Shown piece by piece: positions 6,205 to 10,596 of a stretch of 10,596 nt of DNA. Position 1 is the stretch's first letter. Each line of letters begins with the position of its first letter. The DNA is taken from the NCBI GenBank assembly GCA_025450255.1, contig JANWHV010000238.1, positions 1 through 10,596 on the forward strand, written 5' to 3'. A program made the translations under genes and the position numbers. This DNA comes from Chloroflexota bacterium (GTDB taxonomy: Bacteria > Chloroflexota > UBA5177 > JANWHV01). A model generated the notes under the pieces. That model was not told where the DNA came from and made no database searches. It saw nothing but the letters and a program-made list of their open reading frames with translations.

Positions 6205-8041
6205 AGGTATACCCCTCTTCCGCTGGTCGCTTCACCGGGATTGTCGCGCGCACGACGGTTCCCGATTCCTCACCGTTCATGATTTCAAACGCGCCTTGCA
6301 GCTCCTCAATCTGCCGTGAAATCGTCCGCAGACCGAAGTGCGCTGAGTCCTCGGCGTATCGGTCGATGACCTGTTGCGGAAGTCCAACCCCATCGTCCTG
6401 AACGACGACGGTAACGGCATAGGGGTCAAACACCACGCGCACTGCTATGTGACTGGCTCGGGCATGCTTATAGGCGTTCATCAGGCTCTCACGGACAACA
6501 CGATGCATGGCGTTTTGGGTTAATAGCGGAATCTTTGGCGGCTGGCCGACGGCGCTCAGCGAGGCAGGCAGTTCGTATTGTTCAGTAAAGCTGTTTGCCA
6601 GGGTCTCAAGTGCCGACATTAAGCCAACCTCGGCTACCCGTGACGACAGGGTATAGATAGCGCTCCGGAGCTCACCGCTCGCGTTGGCGGTCAGCCGCCG
6701 CATATCGCCAAGCTTGTTGCTCAGGGACGAATCGCCGTCAACACGTTGCATGCACCATTCCACGCCCAGGCCCAGGCTGAATAGTATTTGCAGCACGGTG
6801 TCATGCAACTCGCGCGCGATCCGGTTCTTCTCCTCGAGCACCAGGCTGTGCTGCGCGGCGTCGCGAAGCATGGCCTTTTCGACCCAACTGCCAAGTTCCT
6901 GGCATACGATGGTCAGGCTTTGGCTGGGTGGATCGCCGACGGATTCGTCGTGCGCCAAAGGCACCAACGCCTGAAGCACGCCGACGGGATTGCCCTGTAC
7001 CAGGATTGGGGCGCTGACGCGCGCAAGCGGCTCGCCGTCTGATGCGGCACTGGTACCAATCACGACCGTGCGCGTCCGCGCGGCCTCTTGCGCCTCGGCG
7101 CGGGTGACGGCGCCGCGCTCGTTGCGGTCCGTGCCCTTGCTCGCATGGCGGACGAAGAGCAAATCTACATCGCCGAAACGGCGGTCGTAGCGATAGCCCT
7201 GGCCCCAGGCCACCGGCATTGACGAAAGAATCAGCTCAAGGCCCGACTCCAGCAAGCGATCGGCGTCCGTATCCTGCGTCGCGGTCTGGCTCAAGGCGTT
7301 GATCGTGGCAAGCTCGCGATTCCGCAGTAATACGGCCCGATACAGCCGCGCATTCTCCGCCGCGATCGCGGCCTCTTTGCGTTCGGCCTGGCTTAACAGG
7401 CTGACACCGTAGGTGAGCGCGAACATGGCGACGACGGCGCTGCTCAAGTTCGTGACGGGGATGGCGTTGTGGTTTGAGGCGACGATAGAAAAGAACTGCA
7501 GGATGGAAACGAGCGTCGTGATTCCCACTGCCCTGCTGAGGCTGTACCTGGTGGCGGTAAGCAACACGACGCTAAATAGTAGTACCTGCGTGTAGCCGGG
7601 CTTGGATGCGGTCAGGAATAGGACGCCGACGGCTATAGTGACGTCGATAGCAGTCAGTACCGCGACCCGCGCCGGGCCATCGCGCCAGAGCCAGGGGAAG
7701 CCGATGGTGGCGATGACGATGTAGGCGATGGGATGCAGCACCAGTACGCAGATAACCAGCGAGCCGCTGAACTCGCCAAGTCCGGGGCCGAGACTGTTGG
7801 GTAGGAGCGCGCCCGCGCCGACAATCACCATTACGACCCATTGCAGGATCACGATGCGTGACTCGATGCGTGACTGAGCCTGGAGTAGCTGTCGCAAGTG
7901 AATGATACTGGTTGGCACATGGAACCAACCCTGATCCGCGCCCTCTTGCCGTGGCCCGCCGGCGTGCCCAGGCCGCCGCGTCGACGCATTGAGCGCGGCG
8001 TCGGTTACAAGATCAGAATCATACAGGGCGCTGGTGGCCAT
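6182..8041 (-). CDS. membrane sensor histidine kinase, HisKA_3 (NarX/DegS-like) type
   Basis: From ATG 8041 the protein has 619 residues. The frame stays open to a GTG at 8119 (645 residues), but that start has no ribosome site and adds only 26 unconvincing residues; GGGGAG lies 13 nt before ATG 8041. With numbering from 8041: a hydrophilic N terminus, about six transmembrane helices (63-81, 95-115, 126-145, 153-165, 171-189 and 199-216), a linker coiled region, a GAF-like domain (about 245-390), HisKA_3 (about 400-465) with ELHDTVLQ and phosphoacceptor His413, and HATPase_c with N box RESLMNAYKHA (Asn522), G1 box DDGVGL and FGLRT. No large extracytoplasmic domain is visible, so sensing is probably through the membrane bundle or GAF domain. 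HisKA_3 kinases phosphorylate NarL-type regulators, and the next gene, overlapping by 23 nt, is exactly that. Confidence 0.92.
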   Translation of the reverse strand: MATSALYDSDLVTDAALNASTRRPGHAGGPRQEGADQGWFHVPTSIIHLRQLLQAQSRIESRIVILQWVVMVIVGAGALLPNSLGPGLGEFSGSLVICVLVLHPIAYIVIATIGFPWLWRDGPARVAVLTAIDVTIAVGVLFLTASKPGYTQVLLFSVVLLTATRYSLSRAVGITTLVSILQFFSIVASNHNAIPVTNLSSAVVAMFALTYGVSLLSQAERKEAAIAAENARLYRAVLLRNRELATINALSQTATQDTDADRLLESGLELILSSMPVAWGQGYRYDRRFGDVDLLFVRHASKGTDRNERGAVTRAEAQEAARTRTVVIGTSAASDGEPLARVSAPILVQGNPVGVLQALVPLAHDESVGDPPSQSLTIVCQELGSWVEKAMLRDAAQHSLVLEEKNRIARELHDTVLQILFSLGLGVEWCMQRVDGDSSLSNKLGDMRRLTANASGELRSAIYTLSSRVAEVGLMSALETLANSFTEQYELPASLSAVGQPPKIPLLTQNAMHRVVRESLMNAYKHARASHIAVRVVFDPYAVTVVVQDDGVGLPQQVIDRYAEDSAHFGLRTISRQIEELQGAFEIMNGEESGTVVRATIPVKRPAEEGYTYDHVNAH

Positions 8042-8190
8042 ACTTCGTGGGATGCTCCCCGACGCCACACACGCCGCTCTGCCCTCGTAGGACGTCCACG
8101 CTCGGCAGCCGCGCGGCACGCGCGATACGTCAACTCACAGCGCTACGTTCAGTTATGCCCATGAATGTGATAGAACCTGAATCGAGGCTA

Positions 8191-8211
8191 GCACGTGCCC
8201 ATGGGCCGTGC
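8191..8211. repeat. near-perfect 21-nt inverted repeat, candidate operator
   Basis: An inner 10-nt palindrome GCCCATGGGC (8197-8206) is flanked by GCACG on the left and CGTGC on the right, complementary to each other with one unpaired T (8196). It lies in the divergent control region, about 150 nt before the kinase ATG and 197 nt before the pilin start. It could be a dimeric regulator site or an RNA hairpin. Confidence 0.35.
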
Positions 8212-8312
8212 AATGCCACGTATGTCCTATGACACTGTTGCATACCATCATTTTGGACCGACGCTTCGTGAAAACTAGCCAAGTAGCCACCGAAAGAGTG
8301 CCAGTTAAGACG

Positions 8313-8342
8313 TTGTGGGGGCTGGCGTGTCCACAGTACACT
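8313..8342 (+). promoter_or_regulatory. candidate flp promoter
   Basis: TTGTGG (8313-8318) and TACACT (8337-8342) are separated by 18 nt and resemble a sigma-70 type -35/-10 pair with three and four matches to consensus. Predicted leader length is about 60 nt. Weak call by eye. Confidence 0.3.
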
Positions 8343-8407
8343 CGTTTCGGTAGTCAGGCGGGAATTGGGAACGCCTGGTACACAAGATATCTGGGGAGGT
8401 TTCACCG

Positions 8408-8602
8408 GTGAACGAAATGATCGTCGCTCGCATGCTCGCGGCCCAGGCCTGGATCAAGCGCCATCTTCGCCGCGAAGAGGGCCAGGGCTTGGTCGAGTAC
8501 GCCCTCATCCTCGCGCTTATCGCCATCCTGGTGATCGTGGCCCTCAAGTTCCTGCAGCCGCAGATCTCCAACACCCTGAACACCGTTTCCAACAACCTGT
8601 AA
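8408..8602 (+). CDS. flp: Flp/Fap-type (type IVb) pilin precursor
   Basis: This is a 64-residue prepilin. After a short basic leader (residues 1-25) comes the hallmark G25/QGLVEY: cleavage by a TadV/prepilin-type peptidase after Gly25 would put Glu and Tyr at mature positions 5 and 6, as in Flp pilins. A single hydrophobic helix follows (about 29-49, ALILALIAILVIVALKF) and then a short polar tail ending SNNL. The mature protein of about 39 residues is within the tiny-pilin range. The start is GTG with GGGGAGG (8393-8399) 8 nt upstream; the ATG at 8417 is too far from that site. Flp subunits are assembled by a Tad secretion system into adhesive pili, but no tad gene (tadA/B/C, rcpA, tadV) is in this window, so the machinery must lie elsewhere. 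The gene has its own terminator and appears monocistronic. Confidence 0.9.
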   Translation: MNEMIVARMLAAQAWIKRHLRREEGQGLVEYALILALIAILVIVALKFLQPQISNTLNTVSNNL

Positions 8603-8625
8603 GAGGTTCTGGCGATCCGTTCGGC

Positions 8626-8655
8626 AAGGGGCCACGCCACAAGGCGCGGCCCCTT
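8626..8655 (+). terminator. intrinsic terminator-like hairpin after flp
   Basis: AAGGGGCC (8626-8633) pairs perfectly with GGCCCCTT (8648-8655). After one A-C mismatch, CGCC/GGCG extends the stem to a 4-nt loop (ACAA, 8639-8642). The tail is only moderately T-rich (TTCGTTTGT). It begins 23 nt after the flp stop and separates flp from recO. Confidence 0.7.
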
Positions 8656-8664
8656 CGTTTGTCT

Positions 8665-8684
8665 CCGAAATCGCATTCGCCCGC
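8665..8684. repeat. 20-bp direct repeat, copy 1
   Basis: The 20 bases CCGAAATCGCATTCGCCCGC are identical to copy 2 exactly 50 bp downstream, and matching stops at both ends. It has internal CGAA...TTCG dyad character. It lies between the flp terminator and recO. Confidence 0.85.
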
Positions 8685-8714
8685 TCGTGAGTGTAGCGCG
8701 GGCCGCGGTCCACG

Positions 8715-8734
8715 CCGAAATCGCATTCGCCCGC
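8715..8734. repeat. 20-bp direct repeat, copy 2
   Basis: Exact copy of the repeat at 8665-8684. It ends about 20 nt before the AT-rich candidate recO promoter, so a bound protein could affect recO expression. Confidence 0.85.
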
Positions 8735-8753
8735 GCTGGCGGAGTGGTACACT

Positions 8754-8762
8754 TGATACATA
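8754..8762 (+). promoter_or_regulatory. candidate extended -10 element for recO
   Basis: TGATACATA followed by AAAA is the only AT-rich patch between the flp terminator and recO, and it fits an extended -10 (TGn plus hexamer) without a recognisable -35. The predicted leader is about 20 nt. Weak call. Confidence 0.3.
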
Positions 8763-8790
8763 AAAACTCCCGCAGCCCCGAGCGGTGCGA

Positions 8791-9585
8791 ATGTCCACAG
8801 CCCGAACATTTAGAACTCATGCCATTACCCTGAAGAGCGCGCCCTTCGCCGAGCGTGACCGTCTTCTGGTGCTCTTCACGCCAGAGTACGGGAAACTACG
8901 CGTGTTGGCGAAAGGCGTACGCCGGACGGCCAGCAAGCTTTCGGGGCATGTCGGCTTGTTTAGCTATAGTAGCCTTTTTCTCGTGCGGGGCAGAACCTTC
9001 AGTCTGGTAACACAAGGCGAGACTGTCGAGCACTATGCGGTTCTCAGCGTGGATCTCTGGCGACTTTCGCAGGCGTTTTACGTAGCCGAGATTGTAGACC
9101 GCTTCACTGAGGACGAGCATCCGGTGCCCGGCATATTCGAAGCCCTTGTTTTGGCGCTCCGGCGCCTTGATGACGGGACGTTGAACCCGAGCCTGGTCGT
9201 CCGGGCCTTTGAGATCGAATTGCTAGGACTGACGGGCTATCGACCGCAACTCTACCGCTGCGTGTCATGCCTCGCCGAGATTCAACCCGGAAACAATTCC
9301 TTTTCGTATGTCGATGGCGGCGTCGTGTGCCCGAAATGCGTGGTTAACAGCGTTTCGGCATTCACGGTGAGCGACGAGGCGTTGCGAGTCGTGCGCAACC
9401 TACAGACTCGTCCAGAGGCAAGCCTGGCGCGGCTCCGCGTGTCAAACGAAACGCATGGCGAGGCTGAACGACTTTTAGTCGCCTACATGCAATATCTGTT
9501 GGATATCCGGATCCGGTCTGTTGGCTTCATCGATTCGCTGCGCGGTCTGCCGACCGTTGAAAATCGGGCCGTACTGCTTGGTTAA
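8791..9585 (+). CDS. recO: DNA repair protein RecO
   Basis: From ATG 8791 the protein has 264 residues, the usual RecO length. It works with RecR to load RecA on SSB-coated single-stranded DNA in the RecF pathway and also anneals strands. The N-terminal OB-fold is seen as HAITLKSAPFAERDRLLVLFTPEYGKLRVLAKG-like sequence (about 10-42), including the typical G-K-R-x-x-A-K-G basic stretch. The C-terminal helical domain holds a zinc-binding set C-V-S-C and C-P-K-C (Cys157, 160, 180 and 183). GTG at 8785 is in frame and possible, but GAGCGG lies 5 nt before ATG 8791 and nothing fitting precedes the GTG. It appears to be a single-gene unit between the flp terminator and ppdK. Confidence 0.93.
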   Translation: MSTARTFRTHAITLKSAPFAERDRLLVLFTPEYGKLRVLAKGVRRTASKLSGHVGLFSYSSLFLVRGRTFSLVTQGETVEHYAVLSVDLWRLSQAFYVAEIVDRFTEDEHPVPGIFEALVLALRRLDDGTLNPSLVVRAFEIELLGLTGYRPQLYRCVSCLAEIQPGNNSFSYVDGGVVCPKCVVNSVSAFTVSDEALRVVRNLQTRPEASLARLRVSNETHGEAERLLVAYMQYLLDIRIRSVGFIDSLRGLPTVENRAVLLG

Positions 9586-9608
9586 CGGTGTGGCGATGGC
9601 ATGTCGTA

Positions 9609-9624
9609 CGCGTTCCGGAACGCG
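9609..9624. repeat. 16-bp perfect palindrome between recO and ppdK
   Basis: CGCGTTCCGGAACGCG equals its own reverse complement. It begins 24 nt after the recO stop. With no loop it is a poor terminator; it suits a dimeric DNA-binding protein. A second short dyad (CGAAGC / GCTTCG, 9660-9673) lies 36 nt downstream. The rest of the 252-nt gap to ppdK holds no gene, tRNA or riboswitch I can recognise. Confidence 0.5.
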
Positions 9625-9837
9625 GCACGCCGCTCCTGGAGAAGCGAGCGGTGGCGACGCGAAGCCCGCTTCGGTCCCTGACCTTGTACACTGGTTGAAG
9701 AGGTGTCCCCCGTGGCCGCGCATGCCAAACGGCGCGCCGCGTCGAGACCACATAGGTAGATGCCGTCGCTAGGCGGCCGACAAGTACACGGGCTCCCTGA
9801 GATCGTAGCTCCCGGGCCCTTCAAGGAGAAGATTTTC

Positions 9838-10596
9838 ATGGTACAGGCATCCGTCGAACCAACCGCCACGCGAACCACCGACAAAAAATGGGTCTATCTG
9901 TTTAGCGAAGGCAACGCATCGATGCGCGACCTCCTTGGCGGCAAGGGAGCAGGCTGCGCGGAGATGACCCACGCCGGGTTGCCGGTGCCGCCTGGCTTTA
10001 CGATTACGACCGAGGCGTGTAACGCATACTACGCCGCCGGTAGCAACGTTCCGCCGGGGTTGTGGGACCAGGTGACGGTTGCGCTGCGCTCGGTTGAGGA
10101 GCAGACCGGAAAGCGCTTCGGCGATGCCGCGAATCCGCTGCTGCTTTCAGTACGGTCCGGCGCCAAATTCTCGATGCCCGGCATGATGGACACCGTGCTC
10201 AACCTTGGATTGAATGACGACGTCGCCGCGGGCCTGGCAAAGCTCACGGGCAACGAACGGTTCGCATTCGATGCCTACAGGCGTTTCATCCAGCTATTCA
10301 GTAAGATCGTGCTGGGCGTCAAGGGCGACGTATTCGAGCACGAGCTCGACGCGGCGAAGAAGCGCGCCGGAGCCGCCACCGACGCGGATCTGTCAGTGCA
10401 GGCGCTGAAAGACCTTGTTGCTCACTTTAAGAGCATCGTCAAGCAGCAGACCGGGAGCGACTTCCCGGTTCAACCGCGCGAGCAGCTTGAGCGGGCGGTG
10501 ATGGCGGTATTCCAGTCGTGGAACGGCAAGCGCGCTATCGACTATCGCAATTTCAACCGGATATCGCACACCCTTGGCACCGCCGTGAACGTGCAA
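9838..10596 (+). CDS. ppdK: pyruvate, phosphate dikinase, N-terminal part (3' end outside window)
   Basis: The frame from ATG 9838 is open for 253 codons to the window edge. It encodes the N-terminal ATP-grasp region of PPDK, which interconverts pyruvate, ATP and phosphate with PEP, AMP and pyrophosphate. Landmarks are WVYLFSEGNASMRDLLGGKGAG (about 18-39), LPVPPGFTITTEAC (48-61), the diagnostic SVRSGAKFSMPGMMDTVLNLG (104-124) and GTAVNVQ at the very end (247-253). PEP synthase lacks the GMMDTVLNLG context, so PPDK is the better call. Full-length enzymes are near 880-900 residues, so roughly 70% lies beyond the window, including the phosphohistidine and PEP-binding domains. AAGGAG (9823-9828) sits 9 nt upstream. 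The enzyme may serve gluconeogenesis or pyrophosphate-linked glycolysis. No clear promoter was found in the preceding gap. Confidence 0.95.
   Translation, partial: MVQASVEPTATRTTDKKWVYLFSEGNASMRDLLGGKGAGCAEMTHAGLPVPPGFTITTEACNAYYAAGSNVPPGLWDQVTVALRSVEEQTGKRFGDAANPLLLSVRSGAKFSMPGMMDTVLNLGLNDDVAAGLAKLTGNERFAFDAYRRFIQLFSKIVLGVKGDVFEHELDAAKKRAGAATDADLSVQALKDLVAHFKSIVKQQTGSDFPVQPREQLERAVMAVFQSWNGKRAIDYRNFNRISHTLGTAVNVQ

Larger units (their letters stand above)
8042..8407. other. intergenic region between divergent kinase operon and flp pilin gene
   Basis: This 366-nt stretch has no convincing gene on either strand, and it is more AT-containing than the flanking genes. It holds a near-perfect inverted repeat (8191-8211) and a candidate flp promoter (8313-8342). 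The first 78 nt could belong to the kinase gene if the upstream GTG at 8119 is used. No strong minus-strand promoter for the kinase operon could be picked out by eye. Confidence 0.6.

Noticed and set aside
8042..8119. Use of GTG 8119 as the start of the membrane kinase
   Set aside because: There is no ribosome site upstream and the added 26 residues look non-conserved; ATG 8041 is preferred, though its GGGGAG site is somewhat distant.
8665..8734. CRISPR array
   Set aside because: There are only two repeat copies, the unit is 20 bp and no cas gene is near.
9586..9837. Riboswitch, T-box or tRNA in the recO-ppdK gap
   Set aside because: No tRNA arm pattern, T-box sequence or known riboswitch core was recognised; only short palindromes are present.
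1..10596. A dedicated carbon-fixation or C4-like cluster (ppdK, mdh, Ldh_2 dehydrogenase, nadK)
   Set aside because: The genes lie in separate units on both strands with unrelated genes between them, and each is a common housekeeping gene.

Overview
The window reads as a chromosomal segment of a GC-rich bacterium, most likely a member of the Chloroflexota. The taxonomic call is an inference. It rests mainly on the malate dehydrogenase, whose LDH-like sequence ([24 protein letters not shown]) closely resembles the Chloroflexus type as I recall it, and on the mixture of NarL-type and HisKA_2-type sensor kinases. No phage, transposon, CRISPR, rRNA or tRNA signal was found.

Layout. (1) Positions 1-444, minus strand: start of an Ldh_2-family (MDH2/YlbC/ComC) oxidoreductase cut by the window edge, with an unusual repeated helical N-terminal extension. 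(2) Positions 704-1642, plus strand, divergent from it: mdh, a classical LDH-like malate dehydrogenase. (3) Positions 1826-8041, minus strand: five main genes in a row. In transcription order they are a six-TM HisKA_3 sensor kinase, a NarL/LuxR response regulator overlapping it by 23 nt, a soluble GAF-GAF-HisKA_2 kinase 28 nt downstream, then tlyA (rRNA 2'-O-methyltransferase/hemolysin) and nadK (NAD kinase), the last two overlapping by 26 nt. A possible 33-codon leader ORF sits just before tlyA and ends in a GTGA overlap with it. (4) Positions 8042-8407: divergent intergenic region. (5) Positions 8408-8602, plus strand: a lone Flp-type pilin gene followed by a strong hairpin terminator and a pair of 20-bp direct repeats. 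(6) Positions 8791-9585: recO. (7) Positions 9838 to the end: 5' part of ppdK (pyruvate, phosphate dikinase), cut by the window edge.

How the genes may work together. The two kinases and one regulator look like a single signalling unit: a membrane-bound and a soluble sensor of different phosphoacceptor classes sharing one transcription-factor output. Its transcription may continue into the housekeeping pair tlyA-nadK. The Flp pilin is transcribed divergently from this unit and is a candidate target, but nothing in the sequence proves it. mdh, the Ldh_2 enzyme, nadK and ppdK all touch central carbon and pyridine-nucleotide metabolism. They lie in separate transcription units, so I do not call them a pathway cluster.

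The most unusual observations are the threefold repeated helical motif at the N terminus of the Ldh_2 enzyme, the two-kinase/one-regulator operon, and the apparent translational-coupling device at the tlyA start (leader ORF plus hairpin over the start codon).
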